DNA from: Bradyrhizobium elkanii USDA 76
GTDB lineage: Bacteria; Pseudomonadota; Alphaproteobacteria; Rhizobiales; Xanthobacteraceae
DNA length: 64,000 nucleotides
Assembly: GCF_023278185.1 (NCBI RefSeq)
Contig: NZ_CP066356.1
Coordinates: 4,084,001-4,148,000 of the forward strand
Direction: 5' to 3'
Both the position numbers and the translations under genes were made by a program. Of this stretch, positions 51,750-60,913 are shown in pieces (position 1 is the first letter of the stretch; the number at the start of each line of letters is the position of its first letter). The notes below the pieces were generated by a model. The model was given only the letters and a program-made list of their open reading frames with translations, searched no databases and was not told the DNA's origin.

Positions 51750-53363
51750 ATGAGCGGAGACATCGCAGCAACCATCCAGCGCGCCCGCGAGCACAGCATC
51801 GGCGATCTGTTGCGCCGGTCGGCGAAGCGCTACCCCGGCAAGACCGCGCTGATCTGCGGCGAGGTGAGCTGGAGCTTTGCGGAGATGGACGCGATCTGCA
51901 ATCGGCTCGGCCGCGGCCTGCTCACGCTTGGCGTTGCGAAGGGCGATCGCGTCGCGGTGCTGTCGCGCAACTCGCACGGCTTCGCCGCGCTGCGGTTTGC
52001 GGTGGCCCGGATCGGCGCCATCCTGGTGCCGATCAACTTCATGCTCAATCCGGACGAGATCAATTTCATCCTCGCCAATTCCGGCGCCAAGCTGCTCGCG
52101 GTCGGCCCCGATTTCGTTGAGACGGCGCACGCTGCGGCTGCCAAGGGCTCGGCGGTCGAGACCCTGATCTGGCTGCCGGGCGAGGATCCGTCCACTGCGC
52201 CCGACGGCATCACGACATTCGACAGCCTGCTGCACAGCGACGCGTCGGCGCCGGATGTGTCGGTGGACAGCCGCGATCCCGCGCAGATCATCTACACCAG
52301 CGGCACCGAGTCGCTGCCGAAGGGCGCGATCCTCACCCATGAAGCCGTCATGTGGCAGTATGTCAGCTGCATCATCGACGGCGGCATGGCGACCGACGAC
52401 ACGGTGCTGCACGCGCTGCCGCTCTATCACTGCGCGCAGCTCGACGTCTTCCTGGGGCCCGCGATCTATCTCGGCGCCACCAGCCTCATTACCGGCAAGC
52501 CGGTGCCCGACAATGTCCTGGCGCTGATCGCGGCTCACAAGATCAACTCGTTCTTCGCGCCGCCGACGATCTGGATCGCGATGCTGCGCTCGGGCGCGTT
52601 CGACCGCACCGACCTGTCAACCCTGCGCAAGGGCTATTATGGTGCCTCGATCATGCCGGTCGAGGTGCTGCTCGAATTGCAGCGCCGGCTGCCCGACGTG
52701 AAGTTCTGGAATTTCTACGGCCAGACCGAGATCGCGCCGCTCGCGACCGTGCTTTCGCCGGAAGACCAGCTGTTGAAGGCCGGCTCGGCCGGCAAGCCCG
52801 CGATCAATGTCGAGACGCGGGTGGTCAGGCCGGACATGACCGACGTCGGGATCGGGGAGGTCGGCGAGATCGTGCACCGCTCGCCGCATCTCTTGTCCGG
52901 CTACTACAATGATCCGGTCAAGACCGCGGCCGCGTTCGCCGGCGGCTGGTTTCATTCCGGCGATCTCGCGACCGTCGATGCCGACGGCTACATCACCGTC
53001 GTCGATCGGGTGAAGGACATGATCAAGAGCGGCGGCGAGAATGTCGCGAGCCGCGAGGTCGAGGAGATGATCTACCGCCTGCCTTCGGTGTCGGAGGTTG
53101 CGGTGGTCGGGCTGCCCGATCCGCGCTGGATCGAGGCGGTGACCGCGATCGTCGTGGTCAAGGCCGGCCAAAGCCTCGATGCCGACGCCGTCATCAAGCA
53201 TTGCGCGGCGTCGATGGCCCATTTCAAGGTGCCGAAGCAGGTCATCTTCGTCGACAGCCTGCCGAAGAACCCGAGCGGCAAACTGCTGAAGCGTGAGCTG
53301 CGGCAGCGCTATGTCGGCGGGACGACGCTAGATCAGGCGGTGCAGAAGAGCTTCGCCGGCTAG
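51750..53363 (+). CDS. Acyl-CoA synthetase (AMP-forming)
   Basis: 537 residues from ATG 51750 with GAGGGA upstream. ANL superfamily: P-loop IIYTSGTESLPKGAI near 182, YGQTEIAPL near 325, the hinge GWFHSGDLATVDADGYITVVDRVKDMIKSGGENV, and the catalytic Lys in NPSGKLLKREL. It activates a carboxylic acid to its CoA thioester in the cytoplasm. Together with the binding protein and GntR regulator it looks like an uptake and activation unit for an organic acid. Chain length or ring structure cannot be told from this. Confidence 0.93.
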   Translation: MSGDIAATIQRAREHSIGDLLRRSAKRYPGKTALICGEVSWSFAEMDAICNRLGRGLLTLGVAKGDRVAVLSRNSHGFAALRFAVARIGAILVPINFMLNPDEINFILANSGAKLLAVGPDFVETAHAAAAKGSAVETLIWLPGEDPSTAPDGITTFDSLLHSDASAPDVSVDSRDPAQIIYTSGTESLPKGAILTHEAVMWQYVSCIIDGGMATDDTVLHALPLYHCAQLDVFLGPAIYLGATSLITGKPVPDNVLALIAAHKINSFFAPPTIWIAMLRSGAFDRTDLSTLRKGYYGASIMPVEVLLELQRRLPDVKFWNFYGQTEIAPLATVLSPEDQLLKAGSAGKPAINVETRVVRPDMTDVGIGEVGEIVHRSPHLLSGYYNDPVKTAAAFAGGWFHSGDLATVDADGYITVVDRVKDMIKSGGENVASREVEEMIYRLPSVSEVAVVGLPDPRWIEAVTAIVVVKAGQSLDADAVIKHCAASMAHFKVPKQVIFVDSLPKNPSGKLLKRELRQRYVGGTTLDQAVQKSFAG

Positions 53364-53368
53364 GCTGC

Positions 53369-54277
53369 CTATTGGCCAGCTGTCGCCGGCGCCTTGTCCG
53401 ACCATTCCGGCGGCAGGCCAAGCTTGCCGGCGGCCATTCCGACCAGGCCGGGATTGCGGCCGAACGCCTCGCAGGCCGCGTATTTCGGCTTGCCGCCGAG
53501 CGTTGCGCCAATCTTGTCGAACGATGGCAGCTCCGGCGCCTTTCCGAATGGCGTCGCGCCGGTGACGACGAGCTTGCTGAAATCGTCGCTGAAGGAAGGG
53601 GCGAGATCGTAGGCGTCACCGGCGCTCGAGACCATGGGCGAGTTGGTGAACGAATTCGCCCCGCGGGCCCAGATCATCGCCGCCTGCTGGCGGCTGGCCT
53701 GATCGCGCACCTCGGCTTCGACGGTCAGGCTGCCAAGCCCGACCGGCAACCGCGGCACCGGCACCGGCACTCCCGCGCCGAGCGCGCTCGGCAGGAAGCT
53801 GACCACCTTGGAAGTACCCGCCGCGACCTCGTCGGTGGGGGCCGCCTGGGTGACAAGCGCGTGCACGGACAGATCCGCGGGCTGATCGGGACCAACGACC
53901 TGAAGCCGCTCGCTCAGGCCGACGCATAGCGAACGATCGATCGCGTTGGCCACCAGGTGCCGCTGCTCCTGGGACAGCGTCGGCGACGCTGCCTGCGAGA
54001 AGGTCGTCGGGACGATCCGCACCGTCTTCGCGGCGAGGACCTCGTCCTTGTTGACGCGAACCAGCGATTTCGCCAGCACTCCGTCGGACGGCGTGAGATT
54101 GTCGTAGGATGCCAATGACCCGCCCCGCGTCATCGGTGCGCTGGCACAGCCCGACAGCAACGCCATCGCAACCGCAGCGCCGGCAAGCAGGGGCGGCCGA
54201 TTGGGCTGACCATTGCGCGACGCCGGGCCCGTGCTCTGCGCATCAGTCGCAGCGCCCGGCAGAAATTCGACTCTCAT
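53369..54277 (-). CDS. DUF3313-type lipoprotein
   Basis: 302 residues from ATG 54277 with GAGGGG upstream. A lipobox LLSGC-AS follows a hydrophobic stretch near residue 45; the N-terminal region before it (~30 residues) is long for a signal, so a later start is possible. The body resembles DUF3313 outer-membrane lipoproteins: SYDNLTPSDGVLAKSLVRVNKDEVLAAKTVRIVPTTF, and a late ACEAFG Cys. Function unknown. Divergent from the two-component genes; regulated perhaps by them. Confidence 0.74.
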   Translation of the reverse strand: MRVEFLPGAATDAQSTGPASRNGQPNRPPLLAGAAVAMALLSGCASAPMTRGGSLASYDNLTPSDGVLAKSLVRVNKDEVLAAKTVRIVPTTFSQAASPTLSQEQRHLVANAIDRSLCVGLSERLQVVGPDQPADLSVHALVTQAAPTDEVAAGTSKVVSFLPSALGAGVPVPVPRLPVGLGSLTVEAEVRDQASRQQAAMIWARGANSFTNSPMVSSAGDAYDLAPSFSDDFSKLVVTGATPFGKAPELPSFDKIGATLGGKPKYAACEAFGRNPGLVGMAAGKLGLPPEWSDKAPATAGQ

Positions 54278-54348
54278 GTACCCCTCGAACGATCGCTCAC
54301 CCCACGAACGATCGCACGTCACGATAGGGCAGGGCCGCCGGGGTCGGG

Positions 54349-54364
54349 ATTAAGAGATATTAAG
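54349..54364. promoter_or_regulatory. Direct repeat upstream of the response regulator
   Basis: ATTAAG-N4-ATTAAG, two hexamers with 10-base period. OmpR/PhoB-family regulators bind direct repeats at this spacing, so autoregulation is plausible. It lies between the lipoprotein and regulator genes. Confidence 0.38.
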
Positions 54365-54481
54365 TCAGATGTAGCTCGCGAAACCGCGCGACCTATTTGA
54401 GCCACATTTGGCCGTGCAGGCTTAACAAAACGCTATATTTGCGCGCTGCGCATTTGGGGCCGAGGCCTCTAAAATGCCGTG

Positions 54482-55228
54482 ATGCAAATCCTGGAATATG
54501 ACCTCGTGGCTTTCCCCGTCACCAACGCACGCATCCTCTGCGTCGAGGACGATGCCGATATCGCCCGCATGCTGGCCGAGGTGCTGCAGGACAACGGCTT
54601 CAGGCCGGTGCTGGTTGGTTCGGCCGTCGAGATGGATGCGCTGCTCAAGCGCGAGAGCTTCGATCTCATCGTGCTCGACGTGATGCTGCCCGGCGAGGAT
54701 GGGCTGAGCATCTGCCGACGCCTGCGCATGTCGTCCACGATTCCCATCATCATGCTGACGGCGCGCGGCGAGGACATCGACCGCATCCTCGGCCTCGAGC
54801 TCGGTGCCGACGACTACGTCACCAAGCCTTTCAATTCGCGCGAACTGGTCGCCCGTATCCGGGCCCTGCTGCGCCGCGTCGAGAGCGGCGCCTCGTCGCG
54901 GTCACGGCCGCGTCCGCTGACCTTCGCCGGATGGCGCATCAACCCCACCACCCGTGAGCTGCATGACCCCGCGGGCGTCCGGATCACGCTGACCGGTGCC
55001 GAGTTCGATCTGTTGCTGGCGTTCTGCCGCAATCCGGGACGGGTGCTGTCACGCGAGCAATTGATCGAGCAGGCCTTCGGCGGCCTGATCGCATCGGTCG
55101 AGCGCAGCGTCGACGTCCATATCAGCCGCATCAGGCAGAAGATCGAGCCGGATCCGAAGGACCGCTCGATGATCAAGACCGTGCGGCTCGGCGGCTACCT
55201 CTTCACGCCTGCAGTCGAGCAGATCTGA
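54482..55228 (+). CDS. OmpR-family response regulator
   Basis: 248 residues from ATG 54482 (GTG 54479 is adjacent). Receiver domain: CVEDDADIARM (acidic pocket), phospho-acceptor Asp66 in LIVLDVMLPGEDG, conserved Thr in MLTARGE, Lys in YVTKPF. The C-terminal winged helix (FDLLLAFCRNPGRVLSREQLIEQAFG, then SVDVHISRIRQKIE) binds DNA. A 1-base TGATG overlap couples it to the histidine kinase gene. Confidence 0.92.
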   Translation: MQILEYDLVAFPVTNARILCVEDDADIARMLAEVLQDNGFRPVLVGSAVEMDALLKRESFDLIVLDVMLPGEDGLSICRRLRMSSTIPIIMLTARGEDIDRILGLELGADDYVTKPFNSRELVARIRALLRRVESGASSRSRPRPLTFAGWRINPTTRELHDPAGVRITLTGAEFDLLLAFCRNPGRVLSREQLIEQAFGGLIASVERSVDVHISRIRQKIEPDPKDRSMIKTVRLGGYLFTPAVEQI

Positions 55229-56565
55229 TGGGATGGGCGCAGCGGCTGATACCGCGCAGCGTCGCTGCGCAACTGATGAGCCTCGTCGCGCTCTCGGAAC
55301 TGATCGGCATCATGCTCGCGGCGGTGACCATCATCTATCTGTTCGATTCTCCCTCGATCACCGACACGCAGAAGTTTCTGGCAGGGCGGGTCGCGGAGCT
55401 CACACAGCTGGTGCGTTCGATTAAGACGCCGGCAGACGCGGATGAACTGCTGGCCGCAGCCAGGCGCGGCGGTCTCGACGTCAGGCGCGTCGCCTTGGGC
55501 GAACTGGTGCCTCGAACAACCGCGGAGACGCGGTCGTTTTCCATGCGAGCATTCCGGCAACTGGCGGCCGAGCCCGGAATTGAGTTGATGGAGGACCTGC
55601 GCCATCCGGCAGGCTCGTCGTCACAGCTGATCGTGAGGCTCGACGAGGGCCACGCGCTGATGGCCGACGTTGCGGTCAAGGGCGGCCTCTGGTCCACTTT
55701 GCTCCGTCCGGTGGCCGGGGGCGCGATCATCTTGCTGATTTCGATGCTGCTGCTGTCGGTCTATGCGGTGCGCTGGGTGATTGCGCCGCTGGCGGAGGTC
55801 GCACGCGCTGCGACCTCGTTCGGCCGCTCGCCGCGGACTTCCAAAGTGCTGCGCCGGCGCGGTCCGCGCGAGATCGCCCAGGTCGCGGACGCGCTGAACG
55901 ACATGCGCACCCGTATCGCAGCACTGCTCGACGACCGCACCCGCATGCTGGCGGCGATCAGCCACGATCTGCGGACGCCGCTGACGCGGCTCAGGTTGCG
56001 CTCCGAGCGAGTGCGCGAAGACGCGCTGCGCACGGCGATGCTGGGCGATATCGCCAAGATGACGCGCATGATCAACGAGACGCTGGAGTATCTGCGCGAG
56101 GATGCCCGCACCGAGGCGGCATCGTGCATCGACCTGCCGAGCTTTCTGCAGACGATCTGCTCGGACTTCGCCGATACGGGCCATGCGGTGTCCTATGCCG
56201 GGCCCGCGCGGCTGCCCTATGTCTGCCGGCCCCGCGCGCTGTCGCGCGCCGTCACCAATGTCGTGGAGAATGCGGTCAAGCACGGCAGCCTGGTTGCGGT
56301 GACGCTGCGCCGCGCGGAGGCGGATCACATCGAGATCGCGGTGGCCGACGATGGTCCCGGCATCCCGCCGGCGCTGCGTGACAAGGTCTTCAAGCCTTTC
56401 TTCAAGGCCGACAGCGCGCGTCAGGACAGCGGCGGCTTTGGGCTGGGGCTGTCGATCGCCCAGGATATTGTCAAACGGCATGGCGGCAGCATCGCGTTGA
56501 AGCCGGGCGAGCCGAGCGGATTGCTTGTCTCGATGCTGCTGCCGCCGACGCCCGTCCTGGCCTAG
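55228..56565 (+). CDS. EnvZ-like sensor histidine kinase
   Basis: 445 residues. Membrane segments near 17-38 and 160-182 flank a ~120-residue periplasmic sensor. HAMP domain (~183-235), His246 in AAISHDLRTPLTRLRLR, N box NVVENAVKHG, G boxes VADDGPGIP and GGFGLGLSIA. Cytoplasmic autokinase that phosphorylates the preceding regulator. Stimulus unknown. Confidence 0.92.
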   Translation: MGWAQRLIPRSVAAQLMSLVALSELIGIMLAAVTIIYLFDSPSITDTQKFLAGRVAELTQLVRSIKTPADADELLAAARRGGLDVRRVALGELVPRTTAETRSFSMRAFRQLAAEPGIELMEDLRHPAGSSSQLIVRLDEGHALMADVAVKGGLWSTLLRPVAGGAIILLISMLLLSVYAVRWVIAPLAEVARAATSFGRSPRTSKVLRRRGPREIAQVADALNDMRTRIAALLDDRTRMLAAISHDLRTPLTRLRLRSERVREDALRTAMLGDIAKMTRMINETLEYLREDARTEAASCIDLPSFLQTICSDFADTGHAVSYAGPARLPYVCRPRALSRAVTNVVENAVKHGSLVAVTLRRAEADHIEIAVADDGPGIPPALRDKVFKPFFKADSARQDSGGFGLGLSIAQDIVKRHGGSIALKPGEPSGLLVSMLLPPTPVLA

Positions 56566-56700
56566 AGGAGGCCAGACAGCGGCTGCGATGCGCGACGGAA
56601 GCGTCCTCCTGCCGCCGGGTGCCGGCTAAGCCCTTGATTTGGAGAGGCCAATGCCCGATCGGCCCGAGCCGGGCAGGCGCCGGATGCGACCCCGTCGACC

Positions 56701-56729
56701 TTGACGTTTGGCCGGTCTCGCAGTAGATA
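56701..56729 (+). promoter_or_regulatory. Sigma-70-type promoter for secE-nusG
   Basis: TTGACG at 56701-56706 and TAGATA at 56724-56729 with 17-base spacing. Predicted start near 56736 gives a ~170-base leader. The gap 56566-56903 holds no gene otherwise. Confidence 0.6.
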
Positions 56730-56903
56730 CCCGGCACTCGCAGCCGGCCCGCTTTGAGGGCGGATATCCGGCGCGGCCTAATTCCCCGAACATTCGAGCT
56801 CGTTTATCGGCTCAACCTTCCAAACGAGGGCTGGGTCCGCAAGGTCGGCTGTTCGGATTCCTTGAAACGTTGCAATCGTCCGGTCACGGACGCGGATCTC
56901 ACG

Positions 56904-57095
56904 ATGGCTTTCAGCCCGTTCAAATTCCTGCAGGAAGTGCGCTCGGAGACCGCCAAGGTCACCTGGCCGACGCGCCGCGAGACGACCATCACCACCATCA
57001 TGGTGTTCGTGATGGTGGCGCTGGCCTCGATCTTCTTCTTCGCCGCGGATCAGATCATCCGCTACCTCATCACCCTGATACTGGGCATCCACTGA
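56904..57095 (+). CDS. secE: Preprotein translocase subunit SecE
   Basis: 63 residues from ATG 56904. The amphipathic lead helix (FKFLQEVRSETAKVTWPTRRE) and one transmembrane helix (IMVFVMVALASIFFFAADQIIRYLI) are the SecE signature; size fits the short alphaproteobacterial form. SecE clamps SecY in the translocon. Its TGA overlaps the nusG ATG (57093-57097). Confidence 0.96.
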   Translation: MAFSPFKFLQEVRSETAKVTWPTRRETTITTIMVFVMVALASIFFFAADQIIRYLITLILGIH

Positions 57096-57649
57096 TGAGC
57101 ATGGGAACTCAATTGATGGACAAGCGCTGGTACATCGTTCACGCCTATTCGAACTTCGAGAAGAAGGTCGCGGAATCGATCCGTGAGCAGGCCAAGCAGC
57201 GCGGGCTGGAAGAGCTGTTCGAGCAGGTGCTGGTGCCGACCGAGAAGGTCACCGAGGTGCGCCGCGGCCGCAAGATCGACGCCGAGCGCAAGTTCTTCCC
57301 GGGCTATGTGCTGGTGAAGATGAAGCTGACCGACGAGGCGTTCCATCTGATCAAGAACACCCCGAAGGTGACCGGCTTCCTCGGCGCGGAAAACAAGCCG
57401 ATGCCGATCTCCGAAGCCGAGGCGATGCGGATCCTGCACCAGGTGCAGGAGGGCGTGGAGCGTCCGAAGGCGTCGGTGTCGTTCGAAATCGGCGAGAACG
57501 TGCGCGTGGCCGACGGCCCGTTCGCCTCGTTCTCCGGCGTGGTGGAAGAAATCGACGAGGCGCGCTCGCGCGTGAAGGTTGCGGTGTCGATCTTCGGCCG
57601 CGCGACCCCTGTGGAACTGGAATTCGGTCAGGTCGAAAAGGTGGTCTGA
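57095..57649 (+). CDS. nusG: Transcription termination/antitermination factor NusG
   Basis: 184 residues from ATG 57095; ATG 57101 and 57116 (MDKRWY) are possible. NGN domain (KRWYIVHAYSNFEKKVAESI, KFFPGYVLVKMKLTDEAFHLIKNTPKVTGFLG) and KOW domain (VRVADGPFASFSGVVEEIDEARSRVKVAVSIFGR). Couples RNA polymerase to Rho, ribosomes and pause control. rplK follows after 131 bases in the standard order. Confidence 0.96.
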   Translation: MSMGTQLMDKRWYIVHAYSNFEKKVAESIREQAKQRGLEELFEQVLVPTEKVTEVRRGRKIDAERKFFPGYVLVKMKLTDEAFHLIKNTPKVTGFLGAENKPMPISEAEAMRILHQVQEGVERPKASVSFEIGENVRVADGPFASFSGVVEEIDEARSRVKVAVSIFGRATPVELEFGQVEKVV

Positions 57650-57780
57650 CCGGACGGCGCGGGGTATATGCCTCGCGTCAAGTCGAGAGGCCGTGGGAGG
57701 GAGGAGGCGGTCGCCAGCCCCTTCAACCGAACCACGGAACCTGAAACCGCCGGCCCTGTCCGGCACAACAGGAGTGATAA

Positions 57781-58209
57781 ATGGCAAAGAAAGTGACCGG
57801 ATACCTGAAGCTTCAGGTCCCGGCCGGTGCGGCGAATCCTTCGCCCCCGATCGGCCCCGCGCTTGGTCAGCGCGGTCTCAACATCATGGAGTTCTGCAAG
57901 GCGTTCAACGCGCAGACCCAGAAGGAAGAGAAGAACACCCCGATCCCGGTGATCATCACCATCTATGCGGACCGGTCCTTCACCTTCGAGATGAAGACCC
58001 CTCCGATGTCCTACTTCCTCAAGCAGGCCGCCAAGATCCAGTCCGGATCGAAGGCGCCGGGCCGTGACAAGGCCGGCCAGGTGACCAAGGCGCAGGTGCG
58101 CGAGATCGCCGAGAAGAAGATGAAGGACTTGAATTGCGACACCATCGAATCGGCCATGAAGATGGTCGAGGGCTCTGCCCGTTCGATGGGTCTGGAAGTT
58201 GCGGGGTAA
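57781..58209 (+). CDS. rplK: Large-subunit ribosomal protein uL11
   Basis: 142 residues, full length. The Pro-rich hinge ([30 protein letters not shown]) and the rRNA-binding C-terminal domain are typical. It shapes the GTPase centre. ACAGGAGTG lies 6 bases ahead of ATG. rplA starts 6 bases after its stop. Confidence 0.98.
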   Translation: MAKKVTGYLKLQVPAGAANPSPPIGPALGQRGLNIMEFCKAFNAQTQKEEKNTPIPVIITIYADRSFTFEMKTPPMSYFLKQAAKIQSGSKAPGRDKAGQVTKAQVREIAEKKMKDLNCDTIESAMKMVEGSARSMGLEVAG

Positions 58210-58215
58210 CGGGCC

Positions 58216-58908
<693 letters not shown>

Positions 58909-58935
58909 GATCCTTGGCCGTGACGAGATAAAGAG

Positions 58936-58971
58936 GGGCGGGACCGGGTAACCGGTTCCGCCCTTTGTTTT
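58936..58971 (+). terminator. Intrinsic terminator after rplA
   Basis: 12-bp stem GGGCGGGACCGG/CCGGTTCCGCCC with a GTAA tetraloop and one G-U pair, followed by TTTGTTTT. Confidence 0.87.
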
Positions 58972-59063
58972 GCAAGAGCGTTTTCCAGCGAAGTGGGTGC
59001 CGGTTCGCGTGAAGAAAACGCGTCAGAACAACCAGCTGAAGCCTCTCGCAAGAAAGAAGAACA

Positions 59064-60020
59064 ATGCCCGATAAGGTCCTGGTCTATTCGCGTTTTCCCA
59101 AGGCCCAGCTGATCCGCTTCGGCGAGCGCTATGAGCTGCTGAACGCGGCAGGCAAGCGATGGGACGAGGCGTTCCCGCCGGCCGAGCTCGCCGAGATCCG
59201 CGCCATCATCACTGCGGGCGGCACGGCGCTCGGCACGGAGGCCATGGACATGCTGCCGAAGCTCGGCGCGATCGTCTGCTACGGCACCGGCTACGACGGC
59301 GTCGATCTCGCCGCCGCCGCGAAACGCGGCATCGCGGTCGGTCACAGCCCCGGTGCCAATGCGGCGTCGGTCGCGGACACCGCAGTCACCTTGATGCTGG
59401 CGTCGGTGCGGCGGCTGCTGGTGGCTGACAATTACGTCCGGAGCGGCGACTGGGCACGTGCAAAGCCGTCGCCGATGATGCGGCCGCAGGCCGGCATGCG
59501 CGGCCGCAAGGTCGGCGTCTACGGCATGGGCGAGATCGGCCGCAAGATCGCCGCCCGCGTCGCCGCCTTCGAGACCGAGGTCGGCTACTTCAGCCGCTCG
59601 AAGCACGACGTGCCCTATCAATACTTTCCGACGCTGGAGGCGCTCGCCGATTGGTGCAGCGTGCTGCTGGTGGCCGTCCGCGCCGGCGCCGAGACCGAGC
59701 ATGCGATCAATGCCGACATCCTGCGCCGGCTCGGCAGCGACGGCTTTGTCGTCAACATCGCGCGCGGCTCGGTCATCGACGAGACGGCGCTGGTCGCGGC
59801 GCTGACCGACGGCGTGATCGCCGGCGCCGGCCTCGACGTGTTCGCCAGGGAGCCGCATGCGCCCGATGCGCTGACCGCGTTGCCGAACGTTGTGCTGTCG
59901 CCGCATCTCGGCGGCCACACGCTGGAATCGCACGTCGCCATGCAGGATTGCGTGCTGGCCAATCTCGACGCGTTCTTCGCCGGCAAGCCGCTCGCCTATC
60001 CGGTGGCGACGGCGGCCTGA
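59064..60020 (+). CDS. D-isomer 2-hydroxyacid dehydrogenase
   Basis: 318 residues. NAD(P)-binding KVGVYGMGEIGRKIA near 153; substrate Arg in NIARGSVID near 230, Glu in FAREPHAPD region and catalytic His in SPHLGGHT near 278. SRSK after strand 2 suggests NADP(H). Family reduces glyoxylate, hydroxypyruvate or similar 2-keto acids. Inserted between rplA and rplJ; faces the ECF41 gene. Confidence 0.89.
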   Translation: MPDKVLVYSRFPKAQLIRFGERYELLNAAGKRWDEAFPPAELAEIRAIITAGGTALGTEAMDMLPKLGAIVCYGTGYDGVDLAAAAKRGIAVGHSPGANAASVADTAVTLMLASVRRLLVADNYVRSGDWARAKPSPMMRPQAGMRGRKVGVYGMGEIGRKIAARVAAFETEVGYFSRSKHDVPYQYFPTLEALADWCSVLLVAVRAGAETEHAINADILRRLGSDGFVVNIARGSVIDETALVAALTDGVIAGAGLDVFAREPHAPDALTALPNVVLSPHLGGHTLESHVAMQDCVLANLDAFFAGKPLAYPVATAA

Positions 60021-60028
60021 CCGGAGCT

Positions 60029-60913
60029 TCAGCTCCGGCGCGGCGCGTGACGCAGCTTGTCCGGGTTGCGGACGATGTAGATCGCCGCAATCCGGCCGGT
60101 CTCGCCGTCGATCGCCATGCTCAGCGTGTGGTCGACTTCGCCATCGAGGAAGATCAGCGCGCCCGCGCAGCCATTGACCATCATCGGCTCGACGCGAACC
60201 TCGCTGCCGGCGTTCTTGCCGGCGATACCGATGATGAAGCGGACGATCTTCTCTGCCCCCTTGATCGGCTTCAGCGCCGCCAGCTTGCGGCCGCCGCCAT
60301 CGGTGATCGCGATGGCATCCTCGCGCAGCAGGTTGGCGAGGGCGGAGACGTCGCCGCTGGCCGCGGCCTTGCAGAATGCCGTCAGCAGCCGTGCGTGGCC
60401 TTCGGGCGGCTCGACGGGAACAGGGCGGTTGCCGCGGACCGATCGGCGGGCGCGCGCGGCGAGCTGCCGGCAGGCCGCCTCGCTGCGCTCGAGGGTGCGG
60501 GCGACTTCCGCGAATGGCCGGTCGAACACGTCGTGCAGCAGGAACGCGGCGCGCTCGAGCGGCGTCAGGGCGTCGAGCGCCAGCATCAGCGCGAAGGAGA
60601 GATCGTCTGCGAGTTCGGTCGCCGCCTCGGCCGACAGCGTCTCGTCGAACACCGGCTCGGGCAACCAGGCACCGACATAGACCTCGCGCTGGGCGCGGGC
60701 GCTCTTCAGCCGGTCAAGACAAAGCCGGGTCACCACGGTGACGAGGAACGCCTCGGGATTGCGAACGTCGTCGGCCGCGGCGAACCGCAGCCAGGCGTCC
60801 TGGACCACATCGTCGGCATCGCCGCGGCTGCCGAGCATGCGATAGGCAAGCCCGGTCAGCCGCGCCCGATACGGCGCCAGCGGGTCGCGCTCAGGCAGCC
60901 TGCTTGATGACAT
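60029..60913 (-). CDS. ECF41-family sigma factor
   Basis: 294 residues. Sigma-2 (AYRMLGSRGDADDVVQDAWLR) and sigma-4 (LTPLERAAFLLHDVFDRPFAEVARTLERSEAACRQLAARAR) with a C-terminal SnoaL-like extension. All three ECF41 marks are present: WLPEP (83-87), DGGG (205-208) and NPDKL (283-287). The extension is known to govern activity of such factors in place of an anti-sigma. It overlaps the upstream CMD-fusion gene by 23 bases; ECF41 genes are typically linked to carboxymuconolactone decarboxylase, oxidoreductase or epimerase genes, as here. Confidence 0.92.
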   Translation of the reverse strand: MSSSRLPERDPLAPYRARLTGLAYRMLGSRGDADDVVQDAWLRFAAADDVRNPEAFLVTVVTRLCLDRLKSARAQREVYVGAWLPEPVFDETLSAEAATELADDLSFALMLALDALTPLERAAFLLHDVFDRPFAEVARTLERSEAACRQLAARARRSVRGNRPVPVEPPEGHARLLTAFCKAAASGDVSALANLLREDAIAITDGGGRKLAALKPIKGAEKIVRFIIGIAGKNAGSEVRVEPMMVNGCAGALIFLDGEVDHTLSMAIDGETGRIAAIYIVRNPDKLRHAPRRS

